Origin: Pelomyxa schiedti
Taxonomy: Eukaryota; Evosea; Pelobiontida; Pelomyxidae
Reading direction: 5' to 3'
Assembly (NCBI GenBank): GCA_020536535.1
Contig: JAHLWZ010000823.1
Span: 39,176 to 103,175, forward strand
Length of the DNA stretch: 64,000 nucleotides
A program made the position numbers and the translations under genes. Positions 14,223 through 26,475 of this stretch are shown here, one piece after another. The notes under the pieces are model-generated. The model saw only the letters and a list, made by a program, of their open reading frames with translations. It did not search any database and was not told where the DNA came from. Within the stretch, counting starts at the first letter, position 1. Each line of letters begins with the position of its first letter.

Positions 14223-14482
14223 TTAAGGCTACCTTGAACTATTGGATTTGTCTCTGGCCAAAGGAGTGCCCTCTGTGAGGCGAGATCTCGCCGTCGCATC
14301 TCGTTCGGAGAAGCAGATCTTTCCCTTTTTTCCGCCAATCAAGTGAAAAAAAACAACAAAATTCTGTCAACGAGAACAACAAAAAACAAAAAAAAAAACA
14401 AAAAAACCTCGGGGCGGCACACCGGCAGGGACAGCAGTGTCGTCAAAACGAACGTGTAGATCTTGTATACTGTGTGGACGAT

Positions 14483-17098
<2,616 letters not shown>

Positions 17099-17335
17099 CG
17101 GAATGCCACATGAAATAATGTACCCATGTGTCGCCATTTCCAAGACAGTTTCTTTTTTTTGTAATCTAATCGCCACAAGTTGGTGGTCTTGCATTGGATA
17201 AATACAAATTTACCCGAATCTATTCTGGACGTAAGTGTCGGTTTCGCTTTTTATTTTTTTTTTTTTTTTGTATTTGACAAGCCAATGAGAAGGAAACAAA
17301 CGTAACGGAAAAATAAAGGACGAGGCCAGGGGCTG

Positions 17336-18625
17336 ATGTCGCAGTTGTACAAATTGGACGCCCATCTCTCCCTCCCTCCGCTTGTCAAATTTGGGGGCAA
17401 CGCAGGGAAACGCAAGGTCACAAAGTGCGCCGCCAAGCCAACTGAAACGCTGCTGAGCGAACTCCAATGCGCCGAGTTCAAGTGTCTGCTTCAGGCGTTC
17501 CTCAGTCCCCAGCCGCCAGCCACCCTTCAATGCGGGTGCGTCAATTACCTGCCCGCGAGCGGCAACAGCCCGACTGGCACGCTGGTCGTCGTGTGCCTGA
17601 GAGACAGCGAACTGGACATGGACAAGTGGGTGATAGTCTGCAACCACGTGGGCGAATTCCCCGTCGGGGGGTGGGATCCACCCAAATTCCCTGAGCACAT
17701 CGGCGATAATCCATACACCTGCCTGCTTGGCACCGGTCTCCTGAATAGCCACTCTCAGTCGAAGAAGCGCCCAGAGGCCCGGCGAATTTGCTGCACTCCT
17801 CACACCACACAGATCACAAGGGAAATCGGAAGCCCAACGCAAGGACAAGATGTTGACTACTTGCGGTATTGCCGCGAATTTGCGAAGGAGGTTGAAGAGG
17901 GACGGTGGGGGTACGGCCGTGAACCCGACCACTATTCTTTCCCTGACCTCCAGGGACCCCTTGAAACGAATTCCAGGGACCCTACATTCTGGAGCCCACT
18001 TTTCAAGTTGCGCACGGCTTGGTACTTTGGAAAGCCATACTTCGACCACCTTCCCGGTATCGAGATTGCAATGATGCGGTGGTTGCTTGCGAGGAGTTTG
18101 ACACTCCCTAGTTACATTGACAACGTAATGAAATCCAAGTTGAGACTCACGTGCGGAGAAGAAATGCCACCTTGGTATATGATATTCACAAAGAATGAGG
18201 AGAGCCAGCCAACTTCACACATCCTTGTGGAGCTTTTCTTCAACTTCCTTGGGCTTGTGCAGAAACAGTACCCCCAGTTCATGTCTAAGCTAGTCACTAA
18301 GCAGCCAGTGTCATTGCATTTCTTCATAGTTGGTGATTACACTGGAACCATACAATTGCGTGAAATTACTGTTCCAGCAAAGCCCCCGTGGCTGCAGCCC
18401 AAAACTCCAGTCAATTTCATCCAGAGGGATGACAATTTGAGAGCATCTCTATCTGATGTGTTCCAGAAGCAGTGGTGGGGTCGTGGGAACAGTGAAACTG
18501 ATGTCTGTGATTGCTTTAATGACTTTGAGCCTGAACAGCAACAAAGGTTTCGTGATTGCTATAGCGCAGGTTACAGTGGGAGCACATTCCTGGACCTGTA
18601 TAGACAAACCTTCCACAGCTTATAG
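17336..18625 (+). CDS. Conserved-looking hypothetical protein, 429 aa, single exon
   Basis: One uninterrupted frame from MSQLYKLDAHLS to a TAG at 18623-18625, unusual beside intron-rich neighbours. Composition is that of a globular, mildly Trp/Pro/Cys-rich protein with no low-complexity tracts, no signal peptide and no membrane span. Recognisable pieces include LVVVCLRDSELDMDKWVIVC, HILVELFFNFLGLVQKQYP and FFIVGDYTGTIQLREI. I do not recognise a family. The stop codon is followed at once by GTATGAG, a good splice donor, and a stretch after the AG at 18692 stays open to about 18787, so either an intron lies in the 3' UTR or the true last exon differs. The gene starts downstream of a long T run near 17250. 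Confidence 0.7.
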   Translation: MSQLYKLDAHLSLPPLVKFGGNAGKRKVTKCAAKPTETLLSELQCAEFKCLLQAFLSPQPPATLQCGCVNYLPASGNSPTGTLVVVCLRDSELDMDKWVIVCNHVGEFPVGGWDPPKFPEHIGDNPYTCLLGTGLLNSHSQSKKRPEARRICCTPHTTQITREIGSPTQGQDVDYLRYCREFAKEVEEGRWGYGREPDHYSFPDLQGPLETNSRDPTFWSPLFKLRTAWYFGKPYFDHLPGIEIAMMRWLLARSLTLPSYIDNVMKSKLRLTCGEEMPPWYMIFTKNEESQPTSHILVELFFNFLGLVQKQYPQFMSKLVTKQPVSLHFFIVGDYTGTIQLREITVPAKPPWLQPKTPVNFIQRDDNLRASLSDVFQKQWWGRGNSETDVCDCFNDFEPEQQQRFRDCYSAGYSGSTFLDLYRQTFHSL

Positions 18626-19027
18626 GTATGAGCGGGTGATGTGAAAAACTGCTGTAGAATAACACTGGGTGTTTAAAAACTTTTTTTCTCAGAGGCCTAT
18701 GAGAAGCTTGCCATTAGTGGCCTTCACAGTTTCCCTAAACTGCCAAGTGGAACGGACCCTGAATACAGTCCAGAGTCATCTATGTAGATAATTGATAGAT
18801 CGGGGTTTTCCAGATAGGTGAGGCGAAGCCTGTCAAGGTGACTGGGTGTCATGGTATTCTCGTCGTAATCACGATGTAGGCTCCAGGAAAATCTTGTGCG
18901 ATCTGATTGTGAGTGCGCACCATTTCAGTGGATTATGTCCTCTGGGTTCCCGGGCAGCTACAGCAACTGCGAGGCTCTCAACTCAAAAACCACAAGAAAA
19001 AATTAAAAGTATTCTTTCACGGAATTG
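18626..19027. other. Intergenic / possible 3'-UTR exon
   Basis: No independent gene is supported here. A T-rich tract ending in CAG at 18692 looks like a splice acceptor, and about 94 bases after it are open in two frames; one contains AYEKLAISGLHSFPKLPSG and ends at TAG 18785-18787. This may be an alternative last exon of the upstream gene. From 18790 to 19027 I see nothing beyond the presumed promoter of the ARM/RING gene. Confidence 0.35.
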
Positions 19028-21194
19028 ATGGTTTCCCAAAACAAATTTGACATGAACATACCACAGGTGGCGCAGTTCGTAGTGAGAGTGTGTCGCGATG
19101 CAATTGCGCGCACACAAGAAACAGGGTCTTCTGAACAATTATGGGGGAAGGTTGCCGAATCCGCATTAGCTTTGAAGTACTTTTCGTCGTCTGAAACTGT
19201 TGTTCAAGTACGGGTTTTTTCCCTTTGTATTTGCATTTGTTCAGCGTTGCTTTAGAGTGCATTTGTGGAGGCTGGAGCAATTGACATGGTTGCTGAAATG
19301 ATTACTAAAACTATCGCTCGTCGTCCCAGTGGTACGTTATTTTCTTGAATGGGAAAAAAAAGGCTTCACTGACACGTGCAAGACTCTAGTTATTGTCCTA
19401 TATTGGAAGGCGCACTGCATTGCATATGGAGTTTGTGCATTGGTAAAGATGAATTATTCGTGCACATACTTTAAATTACTGATTGAGCGGGGGGGGAGGG
19501 GGGGACGGATTTACTAATGAACATTCAGGGAATGCGGGAAATAAACTGAAAGTTTCGTCTGCATTACCTGTTGTTTTGCAGATCCTACGGCAAGACCTCC
19601 CCAATCAAGTCCTGGAGGTAGCTGTTATGGTCATTTGGAGTGCATGCTATGGCGTTCCCTGTAATCAACAGTGCGTGCTGAACAGTGGAGGAATAGAAAT
19701 CATGGGTATGAGCACCAGGAAATCCCTTTTTAAGTGTATCCATAGAAAATTTGATGTGCAATAAGACACAACCGAATTCAAGTATGGAGCATGCTATTAC
19801 TGGAGCCATTTGGCATCTTTCGACTCTTGTGGAAGCAAGTGTGCACATTAAACTACTTTTTTCAAATAAGAATTGATAGGACTGCCCATTGCAAAAAGTA
19901 AAATCATGGCGCGTCTTCCAGTTATAGCCTGCAATGCCTTTAATGAGGAAGAACACAACAATAGTACTGAGAGTGCGGTTTGTCCCGTTCATAAAATAAT
20001 ATGCAAGCTCATTTTACTCAAGTTAGCTATTTGCTGCCCTAGCAATCGGGTTCATAACTATGGATCTTTCCTCTGCCCCTTTAGTTAAAAGTTGTGGTGG
20101 TATAGACGCCATCGTCACTTTCATTAGGGGTAGAGATCACACACGATACTCCCTTCATGGGCTTGTGTGGACCACCTTTGATCCTCTTGTTCAACTCATT
20201 TCATCTGAGAACGCCCCAATAAGATTGTTGGGTGTTTTTCTTGTTGCATGCTTGTCAAGAACCACCGAGCTGACTGCAAAACTGTTCATGAGTGGAATAA
20301 ACACTAAAATACTTGCTTATTTGCATGCTCCCATGGAATCCCCGGCAAGTGTATGTGAGGTCAAATTGAACGAGCTCTACACATTCATTCTAGCCAATTG
20401 GAACATTTCCTCTGTTTCAGAGTGTTCAAAAGAGGCTAGTGTCACAAAGAATGAATCTCTAGAGCGTGTTCTTACTTCAATTGGGTTTCCACCTAGGTTC
20501 GCAAGAATATACATTTCCTCCCCTTGATGAAAATTCAGACTCATTGAGCATGTGGCCAGCAATGGTCACGATCTAGCGGAATTGCCTGACTCCCTGGACT
20601 TGACACATTCCCAAAGAATTATTCTTCATAACGCCTGGAAAACAATGTGAAATTCTGTTCCTTGATACGGTTAACGTTCTTTTGCAGAAACACCAACTTC
20701 GCTTGTTCGACTCTGACACCCATATCAATGTGCACTATTTGCATGGATTCTCACTGTACAGTGTACTTTGATCCATGTGGGCATAGAGCAGCATGCGAAG
20801 CATGCACACACATATTATTAGCTAGTAACGAAAGATGCCCTTTATGCAGAGCAAAAATCTCCGGCTTTGTTGCGCCCTTGCTCCCCCAGTATGTACAATT
20901 TGTCTACCAAAACAAAACTTCTCGCTCTCACTTCTACAGTAATTAAATCACACTCACCTAAATAACCCGCACAAACCCATTCATGCCTTCCGCTCTTCCA
21001 GCACTCAGTGCATAATTCTGATATGATTCTTGTAGGATTGACCCTCCTGCCAAGTGTATCCTCTGTGCTGATTCTGCAATCTCCTGTATATTCGTTCCGT
21101 GTGGACACGGGCTCTGCTGTACCACCTGCAGCCCCAAGCTCCCACAATGCCCATTGTGCCACGCTCCAGTGGCCCGCACCATCACGCTGCTGTG
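19028..21194 (+). CDS. ARM-repeat protein with two C-terminal C3HC4 RING fingers (E3 ubiquitin ligase candidate)
   Basis: The ATG at 19028 (MVSQNKFDMNIPQVAQFVVR) opens a series of short exons coding for armadillo-like helices: SALPVVLQILRQDL and LEVAVMVIWSACYGVP, then NSGGIEIM, AITGAIWHLSTLVEA, VKSCGGIDAIVTFI and VQLISSENAPIRLLGVFLVA. The C-terminus carries two RINGs. The first is CTICMDSHCTVYFDPCGHRA followed by CEACTHILL and CPLCRAKI (20730-20865). The second is CILCADSAISCIFVPCGHGL followed by CCTTCSPKL and CPLCHAPV (21055-21175), ending TITLL at 21194. RING domains of this C3HC4 type recruit E2 enzymes, and ARM repeats usually bind the substrate. Zinc ligands in both RINGs look complete. 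Substrate and pathway are unknown. Confidence 0.8.
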
Positions 21195-21414
21195 AGAGCA
21201 ATCTTCAAATTCTTTGTTGCCGGGAGTTCCAAGCCAGATTTCGCCCGGAACTTAGCAATATTTACGCCGCATTTGAAATTCAAGATGCCAAGAACCCCGG
21301 GCCAACTTGTCACCCCTACATAAAAACAAAAGAAAACCACGAGCAAGAAAACCGCACCAAGAGCGCGCAGACGCGTGTTGTGAGTGTCGCTTATTCGGGA
21401 GTGTGTTGATAAAG

Positions 21415-23005
21415 ATGTCTCGACAAGGAGGGCCGACAGTTGAAGAGCTGTCTGATGACGACCTAGAGGGGACAGGCTGCGGCGGCAACATAAACAACAA
21501 CAGCAGCAGCAACAGACCCGGCGAGGGCAGTCGTTCGGCTGCGGCACCGCCTGCGACGCATGGGATTGTGGAGGAGCCAGAGGAGTACTATGGTGGTGGA
21601 CATGTGCCTCCCTCCTCCTCCTCGTCGTCGCACCATCACCACGGTCACCAGCACCAGCAGAACAGGCAGCACCCGCAACAGCAACAGCAGCAGCAACAGC
21701 AACAGCAGTACCAGCAGCAACGGCGGGAGAGTGGTGGTAGACAGCAGCAGTACCAACGGGGAAGCTATGGAACAAACCCGATGGATCCTTTTGGAATGGA
21801 CGACATGTTTTCTGTATGTTGGCATCTGTGTTTGCTTAGAATGGGTATTTATTTTTGTTGTAGGGAATGGGAATGTTTGGACGTCCTGCAGCTGCAGACC
21901 CTTTTGCGATATTTGATTCCATGTTTGGGCAGTCCGCCTTTGGAGGTTCCCCTTTCGGAGGTACCCCCTTTGGCTCTTTTGGATTCCCGTCATTCCCCAG
22001 TTTAATGGGGCCTGGGAACAACGGCGGGCATGGTGGGGGTTCTTCTTACAGGTTCCTGTCCCTATTTTCCTACTTGAATTAATCTGTTGCAAGCTATTCC
22101 TCAAGTTATATGTCGTCCTCTGGCGGTCCCAATGGAAAGCCTGTGTTTTATGAAGCCACCAAGACGCAAAGAGTGGGCCCTGGTGGGGTACACTTTTCTC
22201 CCTGTTCAGCTTGTATGTTACCATTGATCCCAGATTTCTGAGGAACAAATCACAGAAAAGGATTCCAGAACTAAGACTAGTCGAATGGAAATTAATAGAA
22301 GTATTGGGGATCGATCCCGCTCCATACAACAGGAAAGGATTGGGTCTGGCCCTATTCAGACAACAGAGGAACTTGTGGGAGTAAACCAAGGTTACGAATT
22401 TCCGTTGAATCGCTAACACTCACTCGGGTTCTCTTTCTAGATGAGGCAAATGCCTTCGACTTCGAATGGCGGCAACAAGCCAACCAATCATTTTTAGGTA
22501 CTTCTTGATTTTGCAGTAAAGAATATTCCATTCATTGTGAAAAGGTATAGCAGCACCACCACAGGCTAAACCCACATTGGCTATCGAAAATGTACCGCAA
22601 GATAGCGCGAGAAATGCACAACCTCACTCTCAGTATCAAACACACCAATCTCAATACCAGACGCAGCCTCAATACCAGGCTACGCATCAAACACAGCAAC
22701 CTCAATTACACACAGCACAACAACCTTATCACACAGCACAACCACAACCGCAATATACGCAACATTCACACCATCCCATGCAGCACCAACCGCAGTTCCC
22801 GACAACTCCACAGGCACAATTTCATACCCCTCAGTCACAACAGCATTACAACACCACACCGCAACACACAATCCCAGTTCAACCCCAACAACAAAGAAGT
22901 AGTGCACCCTCTCGCACACCTTCCCAAACTCAACAACCTAGTAGCAACACATCCACTTCCCCTTTTAACTACCTACAGCCCTACCAACAAAACCGGCGAA
23001 GTTAA
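21415..23005 (+). CDS. MLF: Myeloid leukemia factor (MLF) family protein
   Basis: MLF proteins shuttle between nucleus and cytoplasm and are linked to protein quality control and transcription. Exon 1 (MSRQGGPTVEELSDDDLEG) is followed by His- and Gln-rich tracts. The next exons give DPFAIFDSMFG plus Gly/Phe-rich repeats; then KPVFYEATKTQRVGPGG; then the signature ISEEQITEKDSRTKTSRMEI and SIGDRSRSIQQERIGSG; and finally DEANAFDFEWRQQA. These match the MLF core in order (YE-T--R-GP, EE---DS, IGDR, FD-EW). The last exon is an unusually long Gln/His/Thr/Tyr tail, probably disordered. Five or six exons with short introns. Family assignment is firm; the role in this organism is unknown. Confidence 0.9.
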
Positions 23006-23043
23006 TTACATTATTGATTGAGTGACAACAATACAAAAACAAA

Positions 23044-23627
23044 TTTGGGACTCACACTAGGGGGTTTTTGGTCCAAAAAACGAAAATCTGGTCCAGGGGA
23101 AAAAAAGCCGGTCCGTAAAAAAAAATTTTTTCTGTGAATTTCTGTGGTTTTGTCACAGGGTGTGAGGCATGTGGTTGTCAGAGCTTGTTGTAACATGGAC
23201 AACTCAATATTATTGTCACAACCAGCAACAGTAATGACTTAAAACCAAGGTATTGAGTCAACGTCACACTGAGGACAAGTCACCTCCAGAGAGACACTGT
23301 GCCATCTCAGTACAACTTGTTATGGGTGACTACAACAGCATTGCCATGCACATTTAATGTCCTCTGTGCCTGCTGCATGTGTGTTTATTTCACAGAAAAA
23401 AAGAATTATTTTTCCGGACCGGATTTTTTTTTTTCTGGACCAGGGCACTTTTGGGCAAAAAAAATTCCTTTCTCCCTTCAGGGCACAGAGACTGCTGCAG
23501 GACCAAGCACATTTTCTGGTCCACCCTTTGGGCCAGCTAAATCCAAAAGAGCAGATTTTTCCATCCACCCCCGACTGAGAACAACACTCTGATTCATCAA
23601 AACGAATTTTTTAGTGTGAGTCCCAAA
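23044..23627. mobile_element. MITE-like element with perfect 16-bp terminal inverted repeats
   Basis: The ends TTTGGGACTCACACTA (23044-23059) and its exact reverse complement (23612-23627) bound a 584-bp stretch. Inside them the inverted symmetry continues imperfectly: GGTCCAG and CCGGTCCG blocks next to A runs on the left (23080-23130) reappear inverted at 23410-23450. No transposase-sized frame exists inside, so if mobile it would be a non-autonomous DNA element. I could not see a convincing target-site duplication. It sits between the end of MLF and the start of a tandemly duplicated gene, ending about 50 bp before that gene's ATG, so it could supply promoter sequence. Confidence 0.7.
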
Positions 23628-23678
23628 GTTAGTTTCTCAACGCTTTTAAACCCAAAAGCGTCGTACGTCACAGATAAG

Positions 23679-25030
23679 ATGGCAGCCACGACCAGCGTAA
23701 CGGATGTAAAGATAGAGTTGTCGGCGCTTCACATTGAGTTTTGCAAAGGGTCGGCCGCGCACAACTTCATTCTGAGAGTGACAGACCACTCCACAAGATC
23801 TTTTTGGCAGTCTCAAATCGATAGTGAAGGTGCCTCAGCCTTGACCAAGGTGGGAACCTTGTTTTTTTTTACCCATCTCCTGTGACGCCGCACAAAGGGG
23901 TGCATTTTGGATACAAAACACTTTGAGAAATACCTACAAGACAACCTAACACACCCCTCGACTGCAGCATTAAGGGTTGGTTTCTTTTTTTTTTCCTGTC
24001 CAGTCAATTACAATTTCTTACCTTTTCTCTCGTTGCAAAGACATCTGATGGAAGTCTTAAATTGACTTTTCCACTGTGCTTTCCTTATAGAGAACCAGAT
24101 AATTTTGTGATAAATATGCCGTGTACTAGGTGGACATTCGAGAATCTCTCAGAGCTTATGCTGGACATGTCTGAGCAGGTTGAGATATACCACCTGTAAA
24201 GAGTAATTCATTATCCCGTTCAGATCAAGATTTTGCACAACGAAAATGAAGTTTTGAAGAGGTTTTTATTTTCTGAATCCACTTTGAAACATTTCACAAG
24301 CCTGGAACCACTCATCAAACGAGTATTCTCAGTTTAACATTGTTCCAGTCAATTTTTGATGATTCTCAGGGATTTCAGCCACTGCTATTTTTGGATGGGG
24401 CTGACATGGGGTTCTCCACTGAATCTTGGACAACCACTGGGTTGCCAACTGGGCCCTCTCGGAAATACCTGGAATACAACACAAAGGTTGTATCCCAGTT
24501 GGCTCTCATTGATCCTGCTTCCCAAAGATACACTGTTCTGGCACTCCCTTCTCCAACAACTGCCTTGGCTTTCTTCTCTGTAAGCTTTCTGAACCTTTTT
24601 TTGTGGATCTGACATTCTTCAGGATCCAGCAACAGTTTCATTAGAGGTTATAGATGGATGCCGCTCTCCATTGCAATTGATTTATGGAACGGATCCGGAC
24701 ATAACAACAACACCAAACTGGAGGAAGAACTCAATGTCAGGCCCTGTGGGGAATTGTATGTGTGTGCGTTTGGGAGGATGGCTCCACCAGCAATGGGGGG
24801 ATAACTTCCCACAAGACAGTCAAGGTTTCTATGTTTCTTTTCCCTAATAATATTAAAAACAACCTCCAGGAAACAAATGCACTGCCGAAGTTGTTGGCAT
24901 TGGATTGAAAGATATCCTATACCCACCGTTCTGCACCGGACGATCATCGGGCATAAGGCAGGCTCATGACTACAACACCTTTCACAATGTTGGACAAATG
25001 ACCCTCCCTCTCTATCTCATGGGCGTGTAA
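23679..25030 (+). pseudogene. Tandem copy A of an unknown gene, probably frameshifted
   Basis: Starts MAATTSVTDVKIEL and, through short exons, reads HNFILRVTDHSTRSFWQSQI, HFEKYLQDNLTHPSTAALR and SDGSLKLTFPLCFPYREPD, then a helical part with ILHNENEVLKRFL. At about 24310 an extra base relative to copy B shifts the frame to a stop; the frame then resumes at FQPLLFLDGADMG and runs on to LKDILYPPFCTGRSSGIRQA and NTFHNVGQMTLPLYLMGV. A 26-nt GT-AG stretch could restore the frame if spliced, but this would be shorter than any intron measured elsewhere here. The N-terminal beta-rich part plus helix loosely recalls the XRCC4/SAS-6 head-and-stalk layout; I do not claim that identity. Confidence 0.5.
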
Positions 25031-25113
25031 TAATGAGAAATGTCTTGTTCACAGAACCAATCCAATGAAAGGTCATCAAACGGTACAAAAACCCACAACT
25101 GCGCAAGAGATAG

Positions 25114-26163
25114 ATGGCAGCGACCAGTAAAAATAGTTCTGCCAAGGAGCGGATGAAAACCGCTTCATTGTGAGGGTAACAGATTACTCCACAAGCATTC
25201 TGGCAGTCCCAATTTGATGGCAAAAGTGCCTCAGTCTTGACCAAGGTGCCTGTTTGTTGCTTTTGTCTGGTTAGTCTGACTTTGTGGTACCCACAAAAGG
25301 CATCTTGAGTGCCAAAACACTTTGAGAAATACTTTCAAGACACTCTAACACACTGTAGCATTCAGGGTTGGGTTCTTTTATTTTTTCCCCCCTACTCACA
25401 ATTTCTTCTGACCTTTTCTTGGACAGAGTCTTAAATTGATTTCCACTGTCCTTGCCTTATAGAGAACCAGACTCTACTGTCGTTCATGTTCCCTGTACTG
25501 AGCAGTGTACAGTCGAGGATCTCTCACAGATTGTACGGGAATTGTCTGAGCAGGTTGAGATATCCAAGATTCTCCACGATTTATCCAATTGTCCCCTTCA
25601 GCTCAGGATTTTGCACAACGAAAACGAAGGTTTGAAGAAACTCTTATCTTCTGAGTCCACTGTGAAACATTTCACAAGCCTGAACGTCTCATCAAACGAG
25701 TACTCTCAGTTTAAAATGGGTGGTCCCATGACTTTTGATGCTTCTCAGGGATTTCAGCCACTTCTCTTTTTGGATGGGGATGACATGGGGGTCTCCACTG
25801 AATCTTGGACAACCACTGGGACCTCTCGTAAATATCTGGACTAAAACACAAAAGTTGTGTCACAGTTGGCTCTCATTGATCCTGCTTCCCAAAGTACACT
25901 GTTTTGGGTCCCTTCTCCCACAACTGCCTTGGCTTTCTTCTCTGTATGAAGTTGGAACTAGTTTGATCTGATATATCTTCAGGGTCCAGAAACAGTGTCA
26001 TTGGAGGTTATAGATGGTTCCCTATCTCCATTAGAGCTGATGCAAGTAGACGGGGGAAATGACAAAACCAAACCGGAGGAAGAACTGTACTGTGAAGGGC
26101 GATCATTGGGCATAAGGCAGGCTCATGACTTCAACTTCACCTTCCACAATGTGGGGCAATGAC
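25114..26163 (+). pseudogene. Tandem copy B of the same unknown gene, decayed
   Basis: About 1 kb that follows copy A base by base for long stretches: the MAAT start at 25114; a region matching the VTD-STR block; YREPDSTVVHVPC at 25460; LRILHNENEGLKKLL at 25605; FQPLLFLDGDDMGVSTESW at 25755. It lacks roughly 60 bases near the start, which breaks the frame, and has a TAA where copy A has a Tyr codon (about 25841). The final exon is also shortened, losing the segment between the TDPD-like region and GIRQAHD. It keeps the frame where copy A loses it (about 25690), so the two copies carry different lesions. Most likely a pseudogene left by tandem duplication. Confidence 0.65.
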
Positions 26164-26475
26164 CCTCCCTAGCTCCTTGGCTTGTAAAAAAATGATGAAT
26201 CTTCATCTTCCGTTTCGATCATTTCACTTTTTTCTTTGAAACCCGAGAAAGGCAAGTCCCCTTACGACGAAAAACAGAAGAAAGGAAAAAAACAACAAAC
26301 CACACAACCAGTGCACGCATCAGGCAACACCCACACCGACCACTCCCTAACATCAACCTGTTCTACACGCTACCACCTTTAAAAAAAACAACACAACAAA
26401 CACACACACAAAAAAAAAAACCAAAGCCTCTCCGACGAGCGCAGGGACACACACCCCACCTCAATCAAATCATCG
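26164..26475. other. Intergenic, A-rich leader region
   Basis: No gene is supported. The segment 26240-26450 is very A- and AC-rich on the plus strand, with several runs of 6-10 A, and runs straight into the start codon at 26476. It is probably promoter and 5' UTR of the fusion gene downstream. Confidence 0.4.
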
